A DNA stretch of 64,000 nucleotides from assembly GCF_014356525.2 (NCBI RefSeq), contig NC_052510.1, positions 54,486,503-54,550,502 on the forward strand, in the 5' to 3' direction. Positions 1 through 13,029 of this stretch are shown here, piece after piece. The notes beneath the pieces are model-generated. The model worked only from the letters and a program-made list of their open reading frames with translations. It did not search any database and was not told the origin of the DNA. Both the position numbers and the translations under genes were made by a program. This stretch comes from Nilaparvata lugens (lineage: Eukaryota; Arthropoda; Insecta; Hemiptera; Delphacidae). How positions within the stretch are numbered: position 1 is the stretch's first letter; each line of letters begins with the position of its first letter.

Positions 1-2291
1 ATCAAAATTGCTCCTTGTTTGACACTCCCATTGAGCATTAGATATCTTTTTTCAAAGTTATCGACGATCAACAAAATAAGCCATCTCATAATTTCCAGTG
101 TTGGGTCACAACTAGAGTGGGTACGGTATACTACTTGTTCACGCATGATTTATTTAGGATCGATCGCCAAAACATTGACATAACCTGAATATTATAGCAC
201 TCAACCGAGACAGAGCGTGCCAGAGAATAAAACAGGGAAACAAAGAGGAGAAGAGTGAGAGAAAATAAATAAAAGAGAGACAGTGAGGGAGAGGCAACAC
301 AATTCGTTCAAGCGGAAAGATTCTATTTTTTTATTCCGTTTTTGTAAAACGTGATCGTTGAGTATGCCGCATGCATTCACATTTTACTTTACATAGGACA
401 AGCAAAACTAGTGGGAATTAGGGTATTATTAACAGGCTTGAATTAAGTTTTTACATAGTTTCAGTTCAGGACTTACTATAGATTTGTGATTTCAACCCAT
501 TAAAGCTGCGTTTACACCAAAGTTATTAACAAAATGTTTATTTTCCGTCCTTATAGACTCTATTAAATTGAAGATAACTTAGTATATATGTGCATATGTG
601 TTTGTCAAGTTTTGTTACCGTAATTTGGAAATTATTAACAAAGCTACCTTAGCTTCCACTTGTGTTTCCTTGTTTAATAACAGGTACGGTACCTATCTAT
701 TATAGACATAATTACAATTTCCAAGTTATGCAATAATGCAAATACTTGATAGTATTCATCTAGAAAAAGACAAATGAAATAATATAATTAATGATAGATT
801 TGTGATTTAACGCAGCTTAGCTTTATCAATCAAAGTTGATTACGGTAATAATAATAATAATATCGAGTGACCTGGCTGGCTCAGGTCTGGTGTCAGAGTT
901 TTCAGGTCGCAACTGATCAATTTCAGGGCCTCTGACATGACCTAACGACTGCGAGTTGATTACGGTAATACACAAAGATGCACGTTTAAAAATAAAAAAT
1001 ATGTACCTAGAATCAGTCTTCAAAGGTTCTAGGATTCTAGTATTCCGAAGTTTGGGACACTTTTTAGTATTCAATTATTTGAGAAAAAATTACAATTAAA
1101 TGAGTATTGTATTTTAATTAGTATAATTATATTCAATTATTGTAGATTTATCATGATAATTGACTGTAATATCAAATTAAATAGGTACAGTCTTAAAATA
1201 TTCATGGACCAGTAAATTTTATGTCTTGTGTTTCCTTGTTTAATAACAGGTACTTATTTGACATAATTATTACAATTTCTAAGTTATGCAATAATGCAAA
1301 TACTTAATATTATTCATCTAGGAAAAACAAATTAAATATAATTAATGATCGATTTGTGAAAAATTAGAATGTTACGCGCCAGTAGACTAATATCATGCGA
1401 TTAATTTATTAATATTGTCTTACAACAAATAACTGAACTGTTCTTTGTAGGCCTATTTTTGATGAATTATCGTAAGCTACTTACGATAATAATGTATTAT
1501 TAATACTATTTTAATTTCTATCAATGAAGTGAAAATACAGATGACAAGAGTTGAAGATATGTTTTCACAACTTTATTGTTTTTTCCAACTTATCACAACG
1601 AATTTGAGCAAAACAAGCTCAGGTGGGTAGCTGAAAATCCCACGGTTCTTATCAAGGCCATAAGCCAAAACACAGCAATAAACTACACAGTAGACAGTAC
1701 TGTATATTATTTGAGACTTTCAATTCGTTCCAAACCAACTCGAAAGAATCCGGTCCACTCCTGATTACATGAGCTCTGACAATAGTAATGATAGCAGTAG
1801 AATTATCCTCAAAATTGAACAACTACTCTCCTTATGCAACACTCTTTTTGATGTTTTGCCAACAACGTGGGATTTGTTTCATTCGATTTTGACAGAAGTC
1901 GCTCAGTGCGGTTTTGGTACCTGTATTAGATCTAAAATGAATGTGGACATTTTTTGATAACTGCCGCTAAGAGGAGATATTCTAAAAGTTGAAAGAGCCT
2001 AAAAATAAATAGACTTGATTGGTTAGAGGCTCTCAATTAACGAATTTACATTCAATTTCAATGCATTTTTCTTCACTGATCATGGGTAGGCTGCATTTAC
2101 TATATATAGTAAATTAGAGATATATGTTACATAGTTGCGGTAATCATGGTTACATAGTTACTGTAATCATGGGCGGTAAATTGTAATAGAAAATAAGTTA
2201 TAGCCTGCGGTAATATGGTCTTTAATCTTAGTGAGCTCGAAATTCATAAGCAATAAAAGCAATTATGTTGTGAATCTTTTCAACAGTAATA
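1..2291. other. AT-rich noncoding DNA with small repeats
   Basis: I see no gene here. A partial MITE lies at about 502-650 (its core is shared with 7125-7286 and 32239-32430). A ~140-bp direct repeat occupies 658-805 and 1222-1357. A short retroposon sits at 851-954. The short open frames at 826-1074, 1576-1764 and 1769-1957 have no recognisable domain and no coding-like composition. Confidence 0.6.
851..954 (-). mobile_element. Short retroposon (SINE or LINE 3' end) with (ATT)n tail and 16-bp TSD
   Basis: The ~104-bp body is flanked by perfect copies of gttgattacggtaata at 835-850 and 955-970. The TAA-repeat at its left end is the (ATT)n tail of a minus-strand insertion. A second copy of the same body lies on the plus strand at about 10011-10107 with its own target duplication. 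Tail plus variable-length TSD is the signature of target-primed reverse transcription. The body has no clear tRNA A or B box, so it may be a SINE or a severely 5'-truncated LINE. Confidence 0.75.
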
Positions 2292-2695
2292 TTGACCGAG
2301 CGAAGTGAGGTCTAAGATTCAAGTCGACGGTTTGGCATTAATTTCTCTTAATGTTTAAATGTTTATATGTTGCGCATTTACGGCGAAACGCGGTAATAGA
2401 TTCTCATGAAATTTGACAGGTATGTTCCTTTTTAAATTGCGCGTCGACGTATATACAAGGTTTTTGGAAATTTTGCATTTCAAGGATAATATAAAAGGAA
2501 AAAGGAGCCTCCTTCATACGCCAATATTAGATTAGAAATCAGACTATAGAATTATTCATCATAAATCAGCTGACAAGTGATTACACAGATGTGTGTAGAA
2601 GCCAGTCTATTGCTGTATTTCCATAAGGTCTTTAGTTTCAATCAGGAACTTGTGGATGAGAACTGAGTGAGGTCTACTGTTCACAGAACTACTAG
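2292..2695 (+). mobile_element. Helitron-like non-autonomous element, copy 1
   Basis: It starts TTGACCGAGCG and ends ACTACTAG. Near full-length relatives lie at 14046-14465, 26955-27356 and 31857-32760 (interrupted), and a 3' end at 10951-10981. It has no coding capacity, no terminal inverted repeat and no flanking duplication. It sits between A and T. The CTAG end and lack of TSD suggest rolling-circle (Helitron/Helentron-type) transposition, though the 5' end is not the canonical TC. Confidence 0.6.
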
Positions 2696-3062
2696 TATAT
2701 ATCACATGTCAGCCCCAGTTGGAAAAAAAGATTTGATAATACAAATTAAAATAATATCCTAGTATCAATCATTATACTATAATGAAGGAAAGAACTGGCT
2801 TATACACGTGTCACGTACCACGGAATAGGAGCTTCACGAATGACGCATCATCATGTCTGAACTACTGGACTGATTAACTTGAAATTTTGCATATAGATTC
2901 TTAATTCAATGAGGTTGGTTACAGACCTATTTTCAATTCCTCAAGATTTCATTATGTCAAGTTTTCTGTTTGTCAAGTTATCAATTAGACCCTTGCGGAG
3001 CACGGGTTACCAGCTAGTTCTTGAATATTTATAAATTATGATCGATGCCACTGCTTAGAAAA

Positions 3063-3345
3063 TCCTATTATATTAAGCGAGCAATCTCTGTATTTATATA
3101 TCTGGTTATTTTCATATCTGGTTATTTATGTTTAACGGATCTCGAAAACGGCTCTAACGATTTTCACGGAATTTGGAACATAGTAGGTTTATGATATAAA
3201 GATTCGATTGCACTAGGTCTCATCCTTGAAAAAACTCGCTGAACGACATTAGAAGGATAATTCATCCTTGGCTGAAACAGCTGTGGATAGTAAAAAGTGA
3301 GTATGTGAAAAATCAAAATATCGCATCTCCGGAATTAATAAGATG
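3063..3345 (+). repeat. Dispersed repeat family S (motif ATTAAGCGAGCAAT)
   Basis: Contains the family blocks ATTAAGCGAGCAAT, CGGATCTCGAAAACGGCTC and TTGCACTAGGTCTCATCC. Further copies lie at 13914-14003, 14004-14720 (interrupted), 16876-17275 and 38500-38805. It is noncoding, and its ends are not defined by a visible target duplication. Confidence 0.6.
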
Positions 3346-3421
3346 ACGTATAGCCAGTTGTGAAATATAAACACGATTATTTTAGAGAATAATTATTATT
3401 GTCTTCTGTTTATCAATAAAT

Positions 3422-4218
3422 AAAAATCTGGTGTGGTGCACTCACACAACTTTACTTGCCGTTATGAAAATTGATCAGCTGACGATAGTGTTCCCGCGCA
3501 TCTCAAGTCTACTTTTCTAAGATCTGAGCCAGCTGGTGACAGGACAAAAACGCCGCAGACACACAAAGTCTGCTATCTCTTCATAGTGTATGATTTAATA
3601 GAATCAACAGTTGCCAACAGTTTGCAATATTGAATAATCTTATTTTCTCGAATTTCTAGCTTATTTTCAATTTTAGGTGAAAATGTTACTGAACATTAAT
3701 TGTAGAGATTTTTATGCTCAATCTTTTCCACTTGAAAGTTTTTGTTTAATTTGTATCTTAAGCCTGATAATTCGGAATCTAAAATCAAACTTTGCATAGA
3801 TGGTGCAGTGCTCCTGAAATTTTTACAGATATGGGACTTGTGGCAGTTGATCAAGCTTATCAATGACTTTTCTAGGTATGAATTTAAACAACATCGTTGG
3901 AGCCATTTTCGAGAAAATCGCGAAAAACCATTTAAGCCGCCATCTTGAATTGCATTTGAACGAGAATGTTCGTGTCGGATCCTTATATTCTAAGGACCTT
4001 ACGTTCCAAATTTCAAGACATTCCGTTAATTGGGAAATGAGATATCGTGTACACATACACTCATACACATACACACACACACACCAACACCCAAAAACCA
4101 CTTTTTCGGACTCAGGGGACCTTGAAACGTATAGAAAACTTGAAATTAGGGTACCTTAAATTTTTTTGGAAAGCAATAATTTCCTTACCTATGGTATATA
4201 ATAGGGCAAGGAAAGTAA
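3422..4218 (+). mobile_element. CA-containing non-autonomous element (family C), copy 1
   Basis: One of five same-strand copies (also 7332-8262, 42842-43628, 52291-52860 and 58826-59695). It starts AAAAATCTGGTGTGG and ends with an imperfect hairpin TACTTTCCTT / AAGGAAAGTA. A block reading ACTTTCCTTGCC near the 5' end of other copies is complementary to GGCAAGGAAAGT at the 3' end. The short CA tract is at 4047-4085. Open frames over it are chance products of the CA repeat. Confidence 0.6.
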
Positions 4219-6382
4219 AATTAACGATCGAAGCTCGTTGCCTCGATATTGAATATATGAAGACGAATATATGTGGTAGAAAACAATAATAATAGAAAGG
4301 AAAAGTGCAGAAAGTGACAATAATATTCTAATTGCAGTACCGTACCACAACAAAAACGTCTCACTGAAGAGTGAATAATACTACCTTTTCAATGGTAATA
4401 AGTAGTGTACTAATAAGTCGACTCAACGAAGCATCACACCTTATTCAACAGACAGAACACCGGTGGAAAATGGAAAAAGGAGAAGGCCCAAAACACTTTC
4501 TCTTTGCATTTTTCTTTGAACGCAATCTTCACAACAATATGGTCTCTCAGGCCACGTAATAATGAGTATTGAAGGAAGCATACACGACTCCTAATACCAT
4601 AATGAGCTTAACACAGTACCTGGGTATATTAGTGATCCTGTTGTCGTCTCTTTCTGTATTATACTTCTTTCTAACTCACTCTTCTTCTTCGCACTCCTTT
4701 TTTATTCATCAGAGAGCAGTGTCGTGAATGAATGCGTGAACTGCTGTTTCCTGTACGCGAGACGCGGAAAGTATTCAATCCTTTTCAGATGCAACTGATC
4801 TCCTTTCATGTTCGTGTGTTTCCTTTGTGTGGCCCACACTTAATTTTTGAAGTCGTATTATATTCCTAGTACAAAATAAGGTTTATGGACATGAGCGAAG
4901 AAATTGCTGTATAAAGAGCTCGCGTCCGGAAATGTGGATGCTGGAAGCTGCTGAATGCATAAAATATAAAGGAAGTTATTGCTTTAGAAAACAGAAAAGG
5001 AGCCAGAATGATACAAAAATTATCAAGGAATGAATGTGATCGTACTATTATAACTGGTAGCATTGAAAATGTTTCATACTGTTCTACGAATGTTTTTGTG
5101 ATTTTTCTGGCTTCAAATTTATCAAGTTTTTTTAATATTTTTCAATTTATTAATGCATTTTCAAGTGTAATAATAATTTGTTTCATCTTTCTGATCAACC
5201 GAGATACAAAATTTTTAGTATAATGTTTATTTGGACTGTAAATTTTTGTGATCTTTATAAAAGTGTTTTCATAACCTCATTTGGACTATTTTTATCAAAA
5301 TTAGGGAGAGGAACAGTTTTGGGTTTATCCTGTTGATTCTCTCCCAATCATTAATTTCATGTTGTGATTAAGGAATGTAATAAATAAGAAATAATAAATA
5401 AGAAATACATCTAGCCATGAGTCAGAAAAAGAATTTATGGACAATTGATTTTATTTATTTTTTTGTTTGGATTTTCATTTTGTTCATTTTGTTTCGTTTG
5501 TAATTTTTGGCATAACTGACAGTAAAAAACGTATAACTGACATAATGTGTAATTTTTATGGACAATTGATTTTATTTATTCTTTTGTTTGGATTTTCATT
5601 TTGTTCATTGTATCGTTTGTAATTTTTGACATGATTGACAGTAAAAAACGTATAACTGACATAATGTGTGATTTCTATTTGTAAGCTACTTTGGCACATA
5701 TCAGAAAAAAATTACTACCTATAATAATAATGGTACTACATGAACATAAAATTAATGTTAGATGGATAGACACATATATTTTTCGATCCATGAAACATCT
5801 ATAGATGCAAGTTATTAGAACACATATATAATAGAGTACAAGTCAATAAATGATTAAGCCTATATGGCCTCAATGGTTGTAAAGCATCACAGGTCTATGC
5901 TGGATTCAGGCAGCTGAAAAACACTTCAACGTCATAAAAAGGTTTTGAGCAGAGCCACGTATGTAGAGTTTTTTTGAACTGTATGGTTCCCATGTCTCTA
6001 AACTTGAGGGGCAATTTATTAAATAAACGAATACCCATTTTCAGATAACTGGACCTTAGCCTCCCCAGACGGACAAACGGAATGTTGATGTCATGCCTAT
6101 GTGAGTATAAATTGGTCTCATGAACGTTCGATCTACATTGGAGCGTTTCCTACATGTTGTTGACATCTCCCGGTGTTTCTCTGTTCCACATTTGATAAAA
6201 AAAACATGGGTATCCGTTGATGAAACTATTAAATACAATATCTATAGAGCATCCTATAGAGCAGTCTACAGAGCAATGCTATAATGAATTAATGATAGAA
6301 CTACCACAATAATAGAGTAGTACCGGTACCGTAAAGTTAGAATAGTATTTGAGTGCAGTAGAAGAGGCAAAGTATTGTTTAT
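4219..6382. other. Noncoding DNA with LINE-tail repeat and a 119-bp tandem duplication
   Basis: A retroposon tail of the 'gaacagttttggg' family lies at about 5297-5400 and ends in an AATAAATAAG-type stretch. Two tandem 119-bp units occupy 5432-5550 and 5551-5669 with a few differences. No convincing coding exon is seen; frames such as 4371-4559 and 5008-5223 look random. Confidence 0.5.
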
Positions 6383-6752
6383 TATAGTGAGGTCCACGTT
6401 ATAATGGCAGTGTTTGATGAACAATGGTATTGCTATCCTTGTCTATCATTCAACATAGAGGATAGCGCTATCTCATTCTCGCTTTACTCTGTTGCCAGAT
6501 CGTCTTTTAACAATGTAGAATTGATAATTAATTGACAAAATATTTCATCTTAATTATGAAAATGTTGAAAAATATAATTTCTTGCTTAATAAAATATAAT
6601 TGATCATTTTAAACGACAATGAATCCTTCATATTACATCAATGAGCCTGTATCAGTTAGGTACCGTCTATAGATGGCATTGACAAGACAGAGGATCGGCA
6701 ACATATTTCCCCTATCTTTCTCCACTGCCATTATAACGTGGACCTCACTATA
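6383..6752. mobile_element. MITE of the 'TATAGTGAGGTCCACGTTATAA' family, full copy
   Basis: About 370 bp with inverted ends: TATAGTGAGGTCCACGTTAT at the left is matched by its complement at the right, and the match continues into an ~30-bp TIR. Relatives lie at 6799-7079 (half copy), 29064-30210, 30951-31311 and 41459-41949. It has no coding capacity. The region TTTTAAACGACAATGAA at about 6609 is the empty target used to date the TTAA insertion at 29305. Confidence 0.7.
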
Positions 6753-6798
6753 GCCTACGAGGAGTATGTTACAGAGTAATTTAGGTAGGCCTACTTGA

Positions 6799-7079
6799 CG
6801 TCATTTTAAACGACAATGAACAGTTAATATTAATAAAAAAAAAGTATTAAATTAAATATTAACAAATAAAAATGACATCAATGAACCTGTATCAGTTGTA
6901 CCGTCTATAGATGGCATTGACAAGACAGAGGATCGGCAACATATTTCCCCTATCTTTCTCCACTGCCATTATACTCAATGTATACTCAATAGTATAGTCA
7001 ATGAGTGGTAGAAAGGACTTTCTAGTCCTAACTCCGCCTAATAAAGAGTAAAGAGTATTATAACGTGGACTTCACTATA
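6799..7079. mobile_element. Partial second copy of the GAGGTCCACG MITE with ~84-bp insertion
   Basis: Repeats the right half of the neighbouring 370-bp MITE almost exactly from CGTCATTTTAAACGAC onward. An unrelated ~84-bp segment interrupts the terminal inverted repeat at about 6974-7057, after CCACTGCCATTAT. The close match to the adjacent copy suggests a recent local duplication. Confidence 0.6.
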
Positions 7080-7124
7080 CTGATAGAGATCACGATGATC
7101 ATGAGTCATGACGAGTCATATTAG

Positions 7125-7286
7125 GCCCTGCACACACACATCGATTTTTGTTCGTACAGTATTTTGCCATCCTTATAAATTCTATTAGATTAAACAGATG
7201 ATGTTTGTCAAGCTCCGTTTAATCTGATAGAATTCATAAGGACGGCAAAATATCATACGAACAAAAATCGATGTGTGTGTGCGGGC
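7125..7286. mobile_element. Palindromic MITE with ~70-bp inverted repeats
   Basis: Arms at about 7125-7197 and 7215-7286 are near-perfect inverted copies that begin GCCCTGCACACACACATCG and GCCCGCACACACACATCG. The inner part shares TCCTTATA-ATTCTATTAGATT with repeats at about 540-580 and 32280-32310, so these are related hairpin MITEs. Confidence 0.65.
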
Positions 7287-7331
7287 TTTACTTTCAATGT
7301 ATCAATGGAAATAAGGAGTAAAGGCAACAAA

Positions 7332-8262
<931 letters not shown>

Positions 8263-10010
8263 TAGCTCATACAATCACAAACTTCATCAGAAGTTTACTA
8301 ATAGAAGAAGATAGTAAACTACTATCAGATTCCTTTATAGATGTAGACCAATTCGAGAATAGAACTTTTGTATAGAGGACACTTTAAAGGATTTTGCTGG
8401 AAAGTAGTTGAATTGACTTCTTGCGGTATGCTGCTTACGGTAAAAGTCGAAAGACTTCTATCTCAGTCTACGGTAACGACATATGGAAACAGTCAACCAC
8501 ATTATTCCGGTAAAGTACAAAACTGGTACAATCTGAAGTCGTTATTGGAGCAGTTTATAGTAACAGGTTGCGAAGAGGAACGGAGTAACAGGAAAGCCTG
8601 ATGAAAGGGTAAGCGGCTTCAAGTAGTAGTGAAAGTGAAAAAGCAGATGAAAGATTACGATGACGGCTGTGTTTTTTATCTTGGATCCGATTAAAAAGAG
8701 ACAGCAAATGATGGTATTTGGTTGCGATTAGAAAGGGACAGACAATACCTTTCATTATCGGAATGGAGTTGTCACATCGTTTTTCATGCGAAAGTGTGGC
8801 TGGCTGCTCAGTGGTTCTTTATATTCCAATCAGGAATCTGTTCACTAAGGATCAAGATACACTTCCGTACAAGATAGTCTACGTTTGATAGAAATCGATT
8901 GGAGCGAATCAAGGTTTTGATAGACAAGCTTGACTAGTTAAAATTGTTGGATGTCATAAAAATCTATTTATTAATACTTGAGTAAATTGCTTTCTCAAAT
9001 CTCAAAAACTTATCATGGGAATACAATGATTCTCTATGATAACATGAATGAAAATCTCTAGCTATTATAAGAAAGCAGTGACTGTATTCCATGAGGAATG
9101 ATAGTAAGACCCAAATGCGATTGTGTAAAATTAAAAGTTTCACATATTTATAATGTTGTATATATGCAATCGATATTATGTGAATAATTGAGAAAGAAAC
9201 TATAAAAATTGGTAGATTATTCGAAGCATTGAGAAGACGGTCAACAGCAAGGTGAAGAAAGTAGTCACTTATAATGCAAAGTGGTTGGTTATGTGAACGC
9301 TTTTGATTAATCTATCTGGATGAATGGAATAGGAATAAAATCAATGGAGTACAAATTTTAAAAAAATGACTCATGGTCAAAACTAGTCGTTAAAATATTT
9401 TAAAGTATTTGATAATAGAGGGTATTTCAAGTTTTTATATAGTTTTTATTAATTTTTACAAATTTTTAGGTGCCTCGGAAGCACCGAATAAGGAAATACT
9501 AGTTGTTCATTACTCCGTGCCTATACTAGGCTAAAATACAAATTCATACTAGTTTGTATACTCATATAATGTATTCATAAGAAATTCATATACTAATTAT
9601 TGATGTATGAAATTGATACTGTAGAAAAAATAAATGAGGTCAGTGGGTTTAGATCTATAGAAAGTATAAAAATGTTGAAGTTTGAGAAGTTTTATATCAA
9701 TGAAAACGCCCACATCGAAAAACCGGTGATGAGATACAGTTGTATCGAAATATTTCCACCGTAAAATGAGGTGAACAATGAACAGAATGACTTGATTGTT
9801 CAAATGCCATATGAATTTCTGTTATTTCCTACATTTGAGAATTATAGAATCGGAACCATTGGGGCCGTTCCAAGTTGGGATTTCCGTTCAAATCCGTTTG
9901 TTGAAATGTCCGCAACGCTCCCATGCAGTTTGTGAAACGGAAGAGATGTCATTGTTATGTGTGATTTTACCGTACTGTAACCAGTGAGTATTGAATAACA
10001 TTCTATCCTA
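8263..10010. other. Noncoding DNA; one weak exon candidate
   Basis: No gene is recognised. The only stretch that stands out is about 9847-9980 on the plus strand: higher GC than its surroundings, an open frame, an AG-type acceptor (ATTATAG) before it and a GTGAGT donor-like sequence after it. The encoded ~45 residues have no domain I recognise. Confidence 0.4.
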
Positions 10011-10107
10011 ACATTAGGTCATGTCAGAGGCCCTGAAATTGATCAGTTGCGACCTGAAAACTCTGACACCAGACCTGAGCCAGCCAGGTCACTCTATATT
10101 ATTATTA
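10011..10107 (+). mobile_element. Second copy of the (ATT)n-tailed short retroposon
   Basis: Same body as the minus-strand copy at 851-954, here on the plus strand and ending in ATTATTATTATTA. It is flanked by AACATTCTATCCT on both sides (about 9998-10010 and 10108-10120), a target-site duplication. The two copies differ at few positions, so the family moved fairly recently. Confidence 0.75.
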
Positions 10108-10950
10108 TTAACATTCTATCCTCACTGACTGTAACCTACCAGACTTCAATAATGATTCCCTAGCCTTTGCTACATGCATGCATTCTGTTTATCCACAGAT
10201 CTGTTTTTCTTCCCGGGCTGATAAATAATTTTTGTATAGTAGCGCTCATCGAATTTCCATCTAGCTGTTCACCCTGTTGTAAATATTTGCAGTAGCAGAA
10301 GTCTTCGGGGTGATTTACAGCATTTAATTGGGATTCTCGTTTAATAATAATTATTCTGTTAATCTCTTTATACTTTCTGTTATCTTTCAATTTAGGGTTT
10401 TTAGATGCGATTTTAATACTCTTAAATTTAATGACAAATAATATAGCGACGAAAGATTGAGAAGATGGAGTAAAGTGTGGGGGGACGAAATTGTTTAACA
10501 GACTGGGAAATTATATCACTGTGCTGGGAAGGATACTTTTTTTATTTAGTAAACTGTACTATGTATCATGATGATACAAATAATTACTCGTAGAAAAGAG
10601 TAGAAAAGATTATAAATGTTACAAATTGTTTTTGAAGGCTACAATAATAATGGAAATAAAATAAATACATTGTATTTTTTGGTATTCATACATCTCATTG
10701 CATTCCTCACAGCATTACAAATAATGCAATAAACCATAATGAAATTTCATACTGTGAAATGAATAAAGTACATTTTTTCTAGTAAAAGCTTTTGATGATA
10801 GTAGCATAGTTGTTGTTTACAACAAGTTATTGTCGATATAACAACCCAAACAGCCATTAGTTGTTTACACACCGATATCTCGCCGACACATCAGGACAGG
10901 ACATAATTCACTCTGATTGACAGTATTGGAGGAGGCTGTGATTTTCAACT

Positions 10951-10981
10951 GCGCGAGGTCTATTGTTCACAGAACTACTAG
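10951..10981 (+). mobile_element. 3'-end fragment of the Helitron-like family
   Basis: Matches the last ~31 bp of the full copies (GCGTGAGGTCTACTGTTCACAG...CTACTAG) with one or two differences. The rest of the element is absent, so this is a 5'-truncated or chimeric end. Confidence 0.5.
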
Positions 10982-11110
10982 TAATAGGTACTCTATATTA
11001 CACTTAGGTACTCTATTTTACTATATTACACTCTATTTTTTGTACTATATTACACTATTAGGTACTCTATATAGGTATCTCATTACACTCCTCACAACTT
11101 TACAAATAAT

Positions 11111-11312
11111 GAACTTTATTCCGAAGTGACAAGTGTAAATTTAAACTATTGTGCTTACTATAACCACAGAATTACAAATTATAGGAGTTTTCTCTGCTAT
11201 AACCTTAGTGTCCGGTTTCCCATTAGGGAACTTTGGATTATATACGGCGAGGTGGAACTACCCTTGGGTCTCCCCACCATTCAAAGCCATACGCTAATAA
11301 TAATAATAATAA
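11111..11312 (+). mobile_element. Short retroposon with (TAA)n tail and 11-bp TSD
   Basis: About 202 bp flanked by ttacaaataat at 11100-11110 and 11313-11323, ending in a TAA repeat. The flanking sequence also exists without the insertion at about 10685-10785, so empty and filled versions of the target are both in the window. The 3' part (GGCGAGGTGGAACT...CCATACG) recurs at about 26250-26310. Confidence 0.7.
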
Positions 11313-11323
11313 TTACAAATAAT

Positions 11324-12208
11324 ACAATAAACCATAAGAAATTCTATACTGTGAAATGATCAAAGTACAATCTTTCTATTTGAACATCAGTAACTACCAT
11401 ATTTACTACTATCAAGTCCTCGGGGTACTTGAAATTATTTATTGTTCTATTGATGTAGATGAGTTATTGTGAATTCTTTGTACAACGTGTAATTGTAATG
11501 TTTTATTATTTTTATAATTTGAAATTTTGTTATGATATACTCAACTTTTTCATAATTTCTGATTATGTGTAATGTATCAATTTAAAGAATGAATGAATCT
11601 ATATAATTCACTAAAAATGCAAGATCGAGTTTTTAGGGAAAAATCTAGATTAAACTACAAATCTTCCTTACTATAAGCTGTATTTCACAACATTTCTTAA
11701 TGAATTAAAAGAACAATACTCGCTTTTTAACCAGTATAAAGTCGGGAGAATCTTCAAGATTAGAAAGTGAAAAGTGACCAGACCTGGCTGATGGCGTATC
11801 TAACGATAGGGAAATCTATTAGCAGTGAGTGCTACTTGAAGGCGGAGATAACGAGGCTACGCAGAGCAGAGTAATTAGACCAATAGGCAAAGAGTGAGAG
11901 AGACAACAAACCAATCAGGAGATAGATTGGCCTTTAAATCGATCATAACCAATAACCATAAATGTTTGAAGAACTAAAATCTAGTGGTTTGCTACTACGG
12001 TGGGTCAGTGGAGAATGCAGCTCGAAGCGTTTTAGAAGTTGGAAAAGTAGTCCACAGTTGCAGCTTGCTCTTGAAATTATCGGAGAAAGGGAGCTAATAA
12101 CACGTGATCAATCACAGAGTCTTCAAGAGGGAATTTTGACAAGATGTATTTAGAGAGATATACGAAAGAGTAGATGCTGATCCACATACTGCTGAGCATA
12201 AACAATTT
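11324..12208. other. Noncoding AT-rich DNA
   Basis: Nothing recognisable beyond the right flank of the target repeat (to ~11380). The open frame at 11962-12153 has no domain and no splice context. Confidence 0.5.
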
Positions 12209-12463
12209 CAGGGGCGTATGTAAGGCAACCCCCCCCCAGAAATAATAAATATAAATAAAAATCAGTACAGTAATTACAGAATAAAGTACAGTAGTCCGAA
12301 TTTTTGACGGCCTGACGGTAAAGTAAAAAGGGCGTTCAGCGCAAATTACCCTCTGAATATGAGCAGCAAAACTGATATTAAGTATCATGGAGTGTTTACT
12401 TAAAATCAGTTCGCCTTAACAATAACCTTGGCCCCCCAAAAATATTCTCTATATTTGCCACTG
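12209..12463. mobile_element. Small non-autonomous hAT element (MITE)
   Basis: 255 bp with ends CAGGGGCGTATGTAAGG and, inverted, CAGTGGCAAATATAGAG, each followed inward by a run of C or G. The flanks aacaattt (12201-12208) and aacaattc (12464-12471) form an 8-bp duplication with one mismatch. CAGKGG-type ends plus an 8-bp TSD define hAT elements. It has no transposase. Confidence 0.8.
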
Positions 12464-12645
12464 AACAATTCGAATTATTTATCTTAAAACACCCTGAATG
12501 AAGTGATTGCGTGACTCAGGATTGGATGAAATCAATGAAGATTTTGGATTATTTTATTATGCTTCAATATGCCAAGTTATAATATTGTATTGTTTATTAT
12601 TATATTGTATTGTATTGTATTATTATTATATATATTGTTATAATA

Positions 12646-12854
12646 TTGAATGAAAAAGACTGAGAAATTGTCAAAAAACTACTGATTTATTGATAATAAG
12701 AAAGACCTTTTTCGGTTATTACACCATTGTCAATCTCTGATAAACTTTATCAGAGTTTATCAGAGATTGACAATGGTGTAATAACCGAAAAAGGTCTTTC
12801 TTATTATCAATAAATCAGTAGTTTTTTGACAATTTCTCAGTCTTTTTCATTCAA
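12646..12854. repeat. 101-bp perfect inverted repeat with 7-bp spacer
   Basis: Arms at 12646-12746 and 12754-12854 are exact reverse complements as far as I can read them. The spacer is TTATCAG. Transcription across it would give a long perfect hairpin. It has no terminal duplication typical of a MITE. It may be a young inverted duplication or a fold-back assembly artefact. Confidence 0.85.
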
Positions 12855-13029
12855 AAAAAAGTGTTATAATGTGAATATATTGATTGTATTCCAAATGGGC
12901 TGAAGCTGTTTCAATATATTAATTGATTTTTTTAATTAATCCATTTATTATAAGTAGGACATAACATATTTCTCATTAGAATGAATGATAAGGATGGATA
13001 TAATATTGTGATTATCTATTTTTGGTAAT

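Noticed and set aside
12077..12388. 103-residue minus-strand frame that looks membrane-like
   Set aside because: It lies across the end and interior of a 255-bp non-autonomous hAT element, so the hydrophobic frame is due to AT-rich DNA.
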